Shown: one piece after another, positions 22,541 through 33,129 of the stretch
Layout: each line of letters starts with the position of its first letter
Position numbering within the stretch: the first letter of the stretch is position 1
Assembly: GCA_029783825.1 (NCBI GenBank)
Contig: JAREIK010003426.1
Coordinates: 1 to 64,000, forward strand
Direction of reading: 5' to 3'
Length of the DNA stretch: 64,000 nt
From: Sapria himalayana
Taxonomy: Eukaryota > Streptophyta > Magnoliopsida > Malpighiales > Rafflesiaceae
Program-made: the position numbers and the translations under genes
The notes under the pieces: generated by a model
What the model was told of the DNA's origin: nothing
Databases searched by the model: none
Seen by the model: only the letters and a program-made list of their open reading frames with translations

Positions 22541-25500
22541 ATGGAGCTTCTTGATGATAGTTTTGGAAGATAACTTTGATTGTTTGATATTCTCCAAACG
22601 AAGACATCATAATTTGAAAAATAAGATTGTGTTTAGCAAGAACATTTTAAAAGTTGTAAAAAAAGTATCTTTGGAGTATAGGAGCACGAAGATCAGGGTT
22701 CACTTCAGAAGACCTTCCTTTATCCAAATGGTCAAGATCAAGAACTCAATGGCATTAAAAACATCAAAGAACTCATCAGAGGCATCATTAAGAGAGACTA
22801 AGTTGGCAAATTCCAGAGTTGATTTTTCTACCTCATCATCATCTCCACTTCTAGGATTTTCAACTTTCATAGTATTAATTTTAATTTCAGGCAAGAAGAC
22901 ATTTCTTTGCATATTTCCAGATGAAAATTCAGAATGCTAGTTCCCTGACTTGCCCGAAAGAACTCCTTCAATGCTGTAAATGGCAGTATTTAATCAAAAA
23001 AGCAATGTGTGAGTGCAAAGAAATGAGCCATTTTTGCTACCTGCAACACTTTCAAGCATACGAATAGTTATGAAACATGATGGTGATGGATGAAGATATA
23101 GTTTCCAAAATCTCTAAATTAAAATCTCAATGAGTCCTATTTCATTAAAGTTAGATACATTCTAATACATTAATAGAATCTATCACAATAGGCAAAGAAA
23201 GATTAGAAAAATGGTAGCTTGTATAAGCTCTTCTAATGCTTCCTCATGCCTATTTACTTTTTAGGTTGTGTTTGATTGGATAGAATTGAAGGGGGATATG
23301 ATTTGATTATATTAAAAGAAAGTAGAATTAATAATCTCATTTCAGATTAAAATATCTTATGAATTAGCATTGAATATACTTAGACATAAAGATTTACAAC
23401 GCTTATTTTACACATTTATAAGACAATCACTATAAATGAGAGATTTCCTAAGAATTTATAGTAATTTATAAGTAGCTACCAATTATAATTGATATATTTT
23501 CAAATCCAATTTCCAAATTCATGTGGAATTCAAATAATGGATGAATATGTTCTTCCATTTGGTCTTCAATTTCATGACTTATTCAAATGTTCAAATAGAT
23601 ATATTTTTCTATCTAATAAGATATAACATCTTTATGTGATGACAAAAATTTGTCCAAACTTTAAGAACAGTAAGTCTCAAATTCAAGATTTATCATGCAT
23701 GATCTTTTCAATCTTTTGAGGTAAGACTATCAAGATAAGATATTGGTACAATTTATTTTCTTATCTAGCCTTCATATTTAAAATGCTTCCATATATTAGG
23801 ATAATATAAGATAGGTATGGAGATCACATTCACACCCAACTACACAAGGCGCTCGCTTTTACAAGATTTATAAAAAAATATAAATATCTCGTTTAATTTT
23901 ACTCAATAACTTTGAAGAGACTGTGTTAGAATAGACTATGTAATATAAAAATTTCTCAAGCGATCAATCATATTAATATATTATTCTCTCATAAAAAAAT
24001 TTAACATCGAAGTTATTATGAAAACCAATATTAGTATTTATATAATTTCACAGCATATTTGTAAAAGATAATATAAGCAATGAAAATAATATACCAAAAT
24101 ACCTATATGCAACCCCTCATCCTTCTAATCCTACCAACCAAAGATTAATAAATGTTAGTTTAAGCTAACATCCAATGTAGAGTCAATCATCTTTATATCA
24201 TAGTTCATTAGCATTTTCTTGTGAATTAAGGTGAAAGTAAAACATTAGGTTTAGATTGCTCTAAACAAAAAATATTTAGAGTTAAAGTTACAAAAAAGGG
24301 TAGCCTACATTACTTTTAAGGCTTACTCTAATGTAGCCCTATTGTGGAGCACATTTCTTGTGAATCACCGAATGATATAGAATAACTGCCAAGAGAACAA
24401 AAATAGATATATCAAATTCACAAAATAAATGTTAAAAATTTCCATGAAAATATCAAAATTTCATTTATGCATTACTATACCATCAATTCCATCTCTTCCC
24501 TTCGCCAATATCGCCGCATCAATAGATCTCTTGGTTTTATACCCCTACAACTGGAGGGTCTAGTTAATTAACTAATGCAAATCATAGATTATACAAACCA
24601 AACTTGAGATTAAGAAAACACAAAAACATATACACATAGTACATTATGGTATGGGTTATAGCTAAAATAACAATTTAAATGCAAACTAAAAGACCACTTA
24701 GCAAATAAGTTAAATTCAACCAAATGGATAATTAACACATTTAAAGAATGTTTGGTAAATTACTTGAATTAATAAATAAAAAAAATATTTTTATTTATTA
24801 TCATTATAACTTATGAATATAAATATACTAAGTAAATAACTCTATAAATTTTATGGTGATTCTATCAAGCAAAATCTTGTTGGTAGAGATATAGCTTCTT
24901 ATTTTTAACTCCACAACTTATCAAGCAACAATTGTTCATCTAACCAGGGAAGCCATTCATTGTACAACTACTTGTGAATAATATCAGTGTGCCCATCAAG
25001 CTTCTCAACCATGCCTCCTTTGTAGAAATAGAAGTACCATCTACCGAAAGAATACAGATTAGTTTTCTATCAAGAAGTTAAGAAAATTTTAGGAAGATGA
25101 GAAATTATACAAAAGAACCTTACTCATATTTTGAAGAACCTAAAGAAATGAGAGTTTGGAAAATGGATTCGCAAGTCCCATCAAAAACACAAACAACCAT
25201 TATAGCAAAATGATCATCTCAATGCTGAAAATAAAATTTCTCGCTTTGAAAGATGAAGCAAACAAGCTACAAGCCACAATTCTCAGAACTTAAACTTACT
25301 CTACCATGACTACCTCAATCCTTTGCTTCCTTGAAAAGTCACAACCCTATAATATTTGGTGCTAATACTTAGCATAAATTAAATTCACAGCCACATTTAA
25401 AACACGCTAAGGAGTTTGAAAAAAGGCTAGATATTACGATTCTGACAACCAAATATTTTCCAAGGAGAGGGTGCAATCACATCGAATGTAATTGCATCTG
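22540..25500 (-). pseudogene. Captured fragment of an EDR2-like START/DUF1336 gene
   Basis: Exon pieces of a plant ENHANCED DISEASE RESISTANCE 2-like protein lie in order on the minus strand. They are IAPSPWKIFGCQN (about 25440-25480), LFKEAKD (25310), HFAIMVVCVFDGTCES (25150-25240), FYKGGMVEKLDGHTDIIHK with NEWLPWLDEQ (24930-25050), DLLMRRYWRREE (24490-24540), VILYHSVIHKKCAPQ (24320-24370), FWKLYLHPSP with ITIRMLESVAG (23050-23130), and ALKEFFRASQG then HSEFSSGNM and SDEFFDV (22770-22975). Family proteins combine a PH domain, a lipid-binding START domain and a DUF1336 domain; this piece covers the START part and the linker, without the PH and DUF1336 ends. Introns are kept, so the source was genomic DNA. 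Stops (for example HK-stop-LYNEW) and frameshifts show decay. The family assignment rests on several motifs in the right order and is strong; the exact paralogue is unknown. Confidence 0.82.
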
Positions 25501-26030
25501 TGTGAAATCTCGTGAAACATTTTATAGAGCTTTTATGGATGAAGAAGACTTGTATAGCATAATAATGATTCATATTTTAAGTCGATCATGATGATTTAAA
25601 GTGCTGTATAGCATGAAAATGAAAAATACCTGTAAATATAAGATGAGGATGAGAATCATCAAACAGGCAAAAAACTCTCAAGGAGTTTGGAGAGAGATGA
25701 ATCAGTACTCGCATGAGCTTATTTTCTATTAAAAGTTACTCTGTCATTATCAGTGATACGGATGCACGAGTCTATTATTGTGCTTTTAACTGATTCCTAA
25801 TATGATGCTTTGATTAGCCATGTTGACGAAATAAAAATGCAACCAAAACTATGAAGCCATGAATTCGAAAAGAAGACAACTAATTTCCTGTAAAATTTAT
25901 AATGCCTACCAAACTACCATGAAGATTTAAACATTTAACAAGCATAATTACCACATTTTTTTGAAATGGGTATTGACTTGATACACTTGAGATTATTCAT
26001 TCGCAAAGATAAGAAAAATTGTTTAAGTGC
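25500..26030. other. E3 internal spacer, no gene seen
   Basis: Moderately AT-rich DNA upstream of the EDR2-like exons. It may hold more intron or a decayed upstream exon of that gene, but I could not find a convincing motif. At 26030 it passes into the CACTA 5' subterminal region shared with E4 from 40797. Confidence 0.4.
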
Positions 26031-27370
26031 TTGAATGTCTCGCCCTAGCATTTTTATATTTCAAGAAAACTCAAATAAAAAAAATGTATGTAAATATATA
26101 AAAAAAAGAGACAAAAATTAAAAAGCAAAATAAAAGTATAATAATTTATTAATTTAAATTAAAAAAATAAAATACATTTTTATTTAACCATAAATGATAT
26201 TATTTCACAGATAGAAAATTTATGGTTAATATGTAATGAAATTTTAATGGTTATTTTTTGTAATATTATTTATTAATTAATGAAATTAATTTTAGAAATA
26301 AAAAGATTTATTAATCTCTATATAAATGAAGAAGAAAAAATATTACTAATAACCTTGAAAACTAATAATTGGTAATCAAATTTTTATCTTATTTCATTAA
26401 TTTAAAAAACATATTTATAATATAACCATAAATAAATTGTAAAAATGTATAACTATACAAAAATTATAACATTGCATTTTATTTATTATTTATGGATAAA
26501 TTTTTAATATTATTTCATAAAAAAAAATAATATGAGATTATAAAAAAGTATTTAATATATATATATATTATGGTAATCAATTTTTAATAATTCATATTAT
26601 TTTTTTTGAATATAATATGATATAATTTTAAAGGCATAAAATTTTATATTATTTGATTTAATTTATAATTTATAAAATTCTGAATATTACTTAAAGTGAG
26701 AAAATCATTAAAAAAGTTATATTTATTATTTTAATAAAAATGGAATATTAAAAGCTAATAGTAAAAATACTACTCAATTATTTAATTCTTATAAATTTCA
26801 GTAGGGTCAAAAAATAAAACTTGATTTCAAATCAACTTAGGGGAAATTTTAATTTTTTTTAGAACAAAAAAAATATCATTAGTAATATTTAAATAACTCT
26901 TTCTAAACCCTTAAAATACTTGAAGTATTCTATTTATTACCACACAGAGATATTAATTTTTAAATCAATAATTTTTTTTTGATTTAATTAAAATATCTAT
27001 ATATTTATCTTTAAGTTTCAATTTTTTAAAAAATTTAATGAAAAATTTTGCAATTTTTTTTATAATTCAAAAATTTCAAATCTTTTAAAAATTATTTTTA
27101 AAAGTTTCGTATAATCATAAAATTCTTTTTTTAACTTTAAATAATATGAATATTTACTTGTTTATTCATTAATTGAAATATTTTTGTAAATATATTTTAT
27201 TTTATCGTACAATTAATTATTTTAGCTTTTTATTAGTAGAAATTTATATATATATTCATTTATTTATTAAAATATCTTTAAAAATGATTTTAATTATAAA
27301 ATTAATTATTTAATGTTTTTTTATTACAAAATTTTAAATTTCATAATTAACATGACTTTATTAACATAAT
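26030..27370 (-). repeat. CACTA 5'-type subterminal region without its tip
   Basis: Aligns in the same orientation with 40797-42180 of E4 and partly with 57540-58140 of E5. Matching words include GCTTGAATG, TGTAAATATATAAAAAAAAG, ATTTATTATTTTAATAAAAAT and AAATTTCAGTAGGG/AAATTTTAGTAGGG. In E4 and E5 this region leads into the 5' tip some 600 bp further right; in E3 it stops near 27370 and is followed by the receptor-kinase fragment and a 3'-type end. No gene is present in it. Confidence 0.72.
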
Positions 27371-27499
27371 GAAGCATTATATTTTTTTAAATCTATGATA
27401 ACTGCTAGGTTAATGCACAATGCTAAAATGTCTTCTTTCTACTTATCAAAAAATTATAGCTGCTAATTATTGTTTGGACCATTTCTTCATCTTTTTTAG

Positions 27500-27765
27500 A
27501 TGACTCTACTTTCAAGAATACATCACAGAAACTTAGTGCAATTCATTGGATATTGTCAAGATGGAGGTTGTATGATTGTTTATGAGTTCATGCCCAATGG
27601 AACATTGAAGGAGCATATTTATAGTAACTCATATCTTATATATAGTTCAATCGATATCAACTGAGGCAATCATTAATGCATGTAACATTGATCAACCAGT
27701 TTACCAATATAGAAATTATCAATTGGATCATGTAGCTCGATATTGTAGAAGATGCTGCAAAAGGT
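27500..27765 (+). pseudogene. Captured exons of an LRR receptor-like kinase
   Basis: An exon begins after a TTTTTTAG acceptor at 27500 and reads LLSRIHHRNLVQFIGYCQ and then VYEFMPNGTLKEHIY without a break to about 27625. A second piece at 27716-27765 reads INWI-M-stop-LDIVEDAAKG. These are the part of a protein kinase N-lobe after the catalytic Lys and the start of the C-lobe; the wording fits plant LRR receptor kinases of the At1g67720 type. The ATP-binding loop, catalytic loop and extracellular part are missing, so no active kinase can be made. It lies on the plus strand, opposite to the EDR2-like exons and in the direction of the right-hand transposase tail at 28380. Confidence 0.82.
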
Positions 27766-27769
27766 TTTT

Positions 27770-28370
27770 TTTAATGTTCATATTAGTGTTTGATTTATTT
27801 TGCAAGCATATGCTATTAATGGGTGCATGGTCCAATGGGTAGAGATTCCATGAGATATGGTCCTATAGACATGCAGATGTGGTGCATAACTGCCTAGAAG
27901 TGCAAAGTGTGTGTGTGATGCAGTGAACGTTCATGTGTGCTTGATGTACTAGATGTGCACCATGTGTATGTTTGATGTAGCCATGGTGTAGTGTGTGCAA
28001 CAAGTGGGTTGTGTTCATTTCATTATTTTTTTATATGTATCAAAGAGAGTGATTTTCTAAGTAGAATCAAGTGACTAAAAACTATATAGTTGTTATGAAA
28101 GTGGTCACTACTTTGGTGGTTCCATAACGATTTGACTACTATAGTGAATGTTAAAAGTTAAGTGTGTAATGGAAAAAATAATATTTAAATTATTTATATC
28201 TAGCACAACTTTTTTATTTTTTATTTTATCACAGGAACACTTGGAGAAACATATGACAACTGATTCTAAGCCAGTTGAGGGTTTTCATGGACCTTTATAT
28301 AACTCTTTTGAAGGAAGAAATGTAGGAAATGATAGAAGTGAATGATGTGATGAAAGAAATGAAGAATTCA
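27770..28370. other. E3 spacer between kinase fragment and transposase tail
   Basis: Holds a run of GTGTGT-rich sequence (27900-28020) with repeats of the words GATGTAGC and GTGCACCATG, then a 65-codon frame (28148-28345) ending in KPVEGFHGPLYNSFEGRN, which I do not recognise. The frame is just upstream of the Transposase_24 tail and may be its diverged preceding exon. Confidence 0.35.
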
Positions 28371-28948
28371 ATGCAATAGCATATGTCCTATATGGAGTCA
28401 TAGTTAGTGGCCTTGGCGAGACAGATAGCACAATGAGTTCCAGTAGAGTACCCACGTAAGAGTTCTAGTAGAGTACCATCTAATGATGAGGATGATGATA
28501 TAGTTTTAAAGATTATATACCTATGTTTTGTTAATTAAAAAAAATGGTTTATAGTATATGTTGTTTTTCAATTTAAAATAAAATTAAAAAATATGTAATC
28601 AAATTTTTTGTAAAAAAATAAAATTGTCAAAATAGTTTTGGAATGAAAATAGCTAGGAATTTTTCCCTCGCTAATTTAGCTAGGGAATTTTCTATATAAT
28701 TTCAGTTGAAAAATATTAATTTCCACTCTTAATTACGATCAAAATTAGCAAGGGAACAATATAATTAGCTAGGAAATTTTCATCATTCAAAAATTTTCTA
28801 TGGAATTTTTTTTTCATTAAAATTTTCAGATAAGCACTTTAGCTTGAGATAATTTCCATCATAAATCCATCATTATTCTATTTTAGTGACAAAATAAGCC
28901 CAAATAGCTAGAGAACTTTTTTTAACCACTTGGGCTTTTTTTGTAGTG
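28370..28948 (+). repeat. E3 right long terminal inverted repeat (3' end type)
   Basis: Starts with the transposase tail (LYGVIVSGLGETDS, about 28390-28430), then GATGATATAGTTTTAAA, TATGTAATCAAATTTTTTGT, subterminal motifs TTAGCTAGGGAATTTT (28675-28695), and the tip ending TTTTTTTGTAGTG at 28948. It pairs with 19904-20530 and, apart from about 290 missing outer bases, with 32311-32600 of E4. Confidence 0.85.
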
Positions 28949-29468
28949 ATAGACAAATAAACATATAGACATACAGATAGATAGACAGATAGACATATAT
29001 AAAAATAGATAGACAAAATATTAGATAAATATATAGATAGACACATATAGATAGATAGATATATAGATTAATTGATTATTAGATAGATAAATAGACAAAT
29101 AGATAGATAGATACACAAATAAATAGATAGATTGATTGATTGATAAATAGATATATAAATAGATATATAGATTGATAGATAAATTGATAGATTGATAGAC
29201 AGATAAATAGATAGATAGATAGACAGACAGAAAGATAAACAGAAAGAAGGATAGATGTATAGATAGATTGATAAACAGATAGGTAGACAAATGGATAGAT
29301 AGATAGACAAATAAATTAACAGATAGATAAATAGATAGACATATAGATAAATAGATTGATTCATAGAAATATAGATAGATAGATCGACAGATAGATAGAC
29401 AGATAGACAGACAGAATGATATATATATATATATATATATAGAAAATAAATAGATAGATAGATAGATA
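28949..29468. repeat. GATA array 3
   Basis: Imperfect GATA repeats with GACA and AATA variants, directly joined to the right tip of E3 and, on the other side, to the hAT tip at 29469. A short TA run is at 29419-29440. Confidence 0.96.
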
Positions 29469-31515
29469 TAGGGGTGTAACCGAACAAAATGATTCATGAT
29501 TCATTCGGAGCTCGGCTCGGTAAAAGCTCGTTTGAATTCATTTCTTAAGTTAAAATGGTCGAGCCCAATCACCATTTTGGCTAGTAAGTTAAACAAGTTG
29601 AACCCAAGCTTTCTTAAGTTTGGCTTGCAAAAGTTTGTGAATAGGCTCATTTACCAGCTCATGAACATGCTCACGAATAGGCTCGCAATATGTTCATGAA
29701 CAGGCTCAAGAATAGGCTCGCGAAGAGTTTGACACATGTTCAATCACTTCGATGTTCTGACTTCCAAATTTCTTATCTTTTTTTACCCATCACCATTTAA
29801 AAACATTACAGACCATATTAGATATTACTCTCTCGACTCTCCCATTCTTTTCCACCGCCCGACGCCCACCATGCCGCTCTCTTCCCTGTTCTCTTCTTCT
29901 TTTCTATTCTTCCATTATTAATTTGTTATCTCTTTATGGCCAAAATATTTACCACTTATAGCTTTGGTCTTGTTCTCTATGTCTTGGTCTCTACAATGGG
30001 AAAGATGAAATATTGCTAGAAATGGCGTTGCTCCATCTCTAATAAACTTCTACAAATCAAAGCATCAAGTGCATGGTTATATTTTGCTACAAAGAAAGCA
30101 CGTCCAATGCACCAGCTTAGATTTTAATTACTCGATTTACTTAGACTACCGATCTTTGCATCACAGAGTGCAAAACTCATCTCTACAGGCTACAATTCGC
30201 TCTGCTCTTTTGACCTTTGTCTCTTTCACCCCTACTCTAGTAGAATGAATACCAAATGAAAGAGAAAACATAAAATAAACTTGTTATGATAGACCCCAAA
30301 GTGAATGTTTTAATGAAATTGTGAATCAAATGTCTCTACTATTTTTGATTGAATTCTAGGTTGCTGAATTGGGGTGTTAAAAGTATTCCAAATTTTCATT
30401 TACAATTTCCATGTTGAAATTATATGAAATCTACCTTATTTATTTTCCAATTTATTTTGTTATGCTGTACAGGATGTCAGACTATATTGCCAGTATGTTA
30501 TACCCTAAAAATTCACAAAAAAAGTCATATAATGAAAAAGCTATAGATGTTGTTGTAGAAAATGTGAATTGAATAAGGAAAACACATCATCTACAACTAT
30601 GGGTGTTGATGGGGTTGAAAATGTTGAAGATAGTGAAAAGGGTGGGGGCGATTGTGCAAAGAAGAGAAAGTGCACCTCCCAAGTATGGTCTAAATTTAAA
30701 ATAGTCACCCTTCCTGATAAATCAAAAAGGCTGAATGCATCCATTGCAAGGGGTGATTTGCACTTCTTAAGGCTGGAACTACATCTCACTTACTGAGGCA
30801 CATTAAAGAAAATTGTATTAGGTGGAAATAAAGTTGATTGGACAAAAGGAACTAACACTCAATTCCTCTATAATAGAGTCTGTAATGGTAGCTTTAATAC
30901 AAAATTTTAATTATAACCAAACTAAGATCAGCGATATATTATCTCATTTGATCATGGTCCATGGGCTACCATTTTCTTTTGTGGAGTATGAAGTGTTTAA
31001 TTTGTTGATGAAGACTATCTCCACATTATCAAAAGGTTAGTCGTGTAACTATAAGAAAATATTGCTTTTCAAGTTATGAGGTTGAAATGAAAAAAGGTTC
31101 TACTCTTCTGAAATATGAAAATTAAGTAATTGTGACAACTGATATATGAAAGTCAACCAATCGAAATGTTTATTATATGGTTGTTACTTGCCATTTTATA
31201 GATTCTAATTAGAAATTACAAAAGCGTACTCTTAGTTTTTGTGATGTACAACCACCTCATTACGGAGTTGCCATTTGTGATGTCTTAAGTAAGTGTTTGG
31301 TTGAATGGGAAATTGATGATAAATTTTGGAGTGTGATAGTTGATAGTGTCTCTTACACTGATGTTGTTATTCTCATGTCAAAAGATACCTTTCCTATAAA
31401 AATCAACTTGCTCTTTGTGCCAAGTTGTTTCATGTAAGGTGTTGTGCACATAATCTAAATCTTCTTGTACAAGATGGGTTATTAGAGATTGGAGATATAA
31501 TTAAGAATATCGATG
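29469..31515 (+). mobile_element. hAT transposon, 3' part missing
   Basis: Begins TAGGGGTGTAACCGAAC, the tip of a common plant hAT group, and continues with subterminal words such as GAGCTCGGCTCGG, GGCTCGCGAA and repeats of GAACAGGCTC/GAATAGGCTC (29500-29730). The transposase remains lie at 30560-31515. The element stops abruptly at a GATA array, so its right tip and any 8-bp target duplication are absent. Bases 29730-30540 hold no gene I can support. Confidence 0.8.
30560..31515 (+). pseudogene. hAT transposase pseudogene (BED finger and start of core)
   Basis: The N-terminus has a basic stretch and a broken BED-type finger, KRKCTSQVWSKFKIVTLPDK (30660-30725) followed by GTTSH-like and HIKENCIRW (30775-30825). 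The family order then continues with HGLPFSFVEYEVFN (30960-31000), the DDE-type core start read as VTTDI-stop-KSTN (31135-31165), MVVTCHFIDSN, LSFCDVQPPHYG, CLVEWEIDDKFWSVIVDSVS (31290-31350), FHVRCCAHNLNL-like (31425-31465) and LLEIGDIIKNIDG (31480-31515). Stops and shifts are frequent. The reading runs straight into GATA repeats at 31516, so about half of the core and the C-terminal dimerisation domain are missing. Confidence 0.85.
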
Positions 31516-32025
31516 GATTGATAGATAAATAGATAGACAAACATAGAGATAGATAGAATGACAAATAGATATGTAGATTAATAAACTAATAGATAGAAAG
31601 ATACATAGACAGACATACATACATAAATATAGATAGATAGACAGACAGATATAGTGATATTAAGATAGATAGATAGACAAATAGATAGATAGAAAGATAG
31701 AATGGTAGATAGATAAATAATTTCATACATAGATAGATAGATAGAAGTCAGATAGATAAATAGATAGATAGACATATAGTTAGATAGATAGATATAAAGA
31801 TAAATAGACATAAAAAGACAGATTGATAGGGAGAAGGAAAGATAGATTGGTATATAGATTTATAGACAAAATGATTGATAGATTGATAGATTATTAATAG
31901 ATAGACAGATAAACAAATAAATATTTTGAGATATAGTTAGATTGATAGATAGATTAATGATAGATTAATAAATATATAGATAAATAGAAAAAGACATATA
32001 GATATACACTTTGATAGAAATATTG

Positions 32026-32056
<31 letters not shown>

Positions 32057-32310
32057 GTTAGACAAATAGATAGATACATAGACAAATAGATATATAGACT
32101 TATTGATAGACACAATGATAGACAGATTTATTGATAGATTGAAATATAGACTAAAAGTCATATTGATAAATTGATTGATAGATAGATTTATAAATAATTA
32201 GAATGAAATATATATAGATAGATAGACAAATAATAGATAGATATATATATATATATATAGATAGAGAGACAGATAGATATAAAAATAAATAGATAGATAG
32301 ATAGACAAAT
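31516..32310. repeat. GATA array 4
   Basis: Imperfect GATA repeats joining a cut hAT gene to a cut CACTA end. Includes a TA run at 32240-32258. Neither flank keeps a transposon tip, so both edges are deletion or repair junctions. Confidence 0.95.
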
Positions 32311-32529
32311 TCTCTAGCTATTTTCATTCCAAAATCTATTTTGACAATTTTTTTTACAAAAAATTTGATTACATATTTCTAAATTTGTATATAGAATTGA
32401 ATTATAACATATACTATAAGCAATTGTTTATTATTAAAAAAAGGCAAAAGCAATTTCGAAATTTAACTGACACAATTTTTACATTGTTAAAACAAAAACA
32501 TAACATAGGTATATAATCATTTAAAACAA

Positions 32530-33000
32530 TATCATCATCCTCATCATTAGCTGATGCATTTGTGCTAGGCTCTCCTACATGGTTTCACTACTAAAACTTT
32601 GTGTGTTATCTATCTCGTCAAGGTTGATAACTGGTGACTCCATTAGGACATCTTCTATTGTATTTCATCTAGTACTGCTCAAAAAATTTATTTTGAACAT
32701 CTTCAACAACATAACTATCGACACTGAAAACACGAATCAAAGCCATAATATTATAAATTAATGAAAGTCACACTCTAAGCCCAAAACAAAAGCAAGCACA
32801 CAGAAGAAAATATTACTTAATTTCTAGATGTGCTGATTGACCAAACCCAGCAGCTAAAGAATCTACAACAAGTTTATCTCTCAATCTCAAGCACTTTATC
32901 GATACCTTTTCATTCTTTTTAGGAGTTGCATATACAAAATAATACTTTTCATTGAGCATGTTCCTGTTCTTGATCAAAGCTTCCTTTACAAAATGCAGAT
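32530..33000 (-). pseudogene. E4 copy of the transposase 3' remnant
   Basis: Same order as in E3 at 20409-20960 but more broken. On the minus strand a segment matching the VDEASIKDWKMLDD to LDALAAGS frame runs from about 33000 to 32830, and the tail region follows to 32530. GATGATGAGGATGATGATAT-like coding of an acidic end is kept (32530-32550). It supports a shared CACTA origin for this otherwise unidentified protein part. Confidence 0.5.
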
Positions 33001-33129
33001 AAAGGTATAGGGTGACCTTCTAGGATTTGTAATTTGGTCTTCTACTGGTCTTATCTGGCTCTTCTCTTCTCAGCGCAGGTTCAAACTGCATCAATTTTAA
33101 GGGTGACCTTCTAGGATTTGTAATTTCTA

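Larger units (their letters stand above)
19904..28948. mobile_element. CACTA element E3 with two 3'-type ends (foldback)
   Basis: A 9.0-kb element with tips AACTACAAGAAAAGGCC on the left and CACTACAAAAAAAGCC (minus strand) on the right. The inverted match goes on far beyond the tip: both ends share CTATTTGGGCTTATT, AAAATAGAATAATGATGGAT, the CCCTAGCTAAATTAGC motifs, a TTTTTTGTAAAAAAATAAAA stretch, and finally the Transposase_24 tail (left about 20410-20530, right about 28380-28480). Both termini thus come from the 3' end of a CACTA element. Inside are EDR2-like exons (minus strand), a 5'-type subterminal region without tip (26030-27370), and a receptor-kinase exon (plus strand). No 3-bp target duplication is evident, and the arrays on the two sides are in opposite orientation. 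Confidence 0.8.

Noticed and set aside
22551..22940. A plus-strand 129-codon frame
   Set aside because: It is the shadow of the EDR2-like exon on the minus strand, where the conserved motifs are found.
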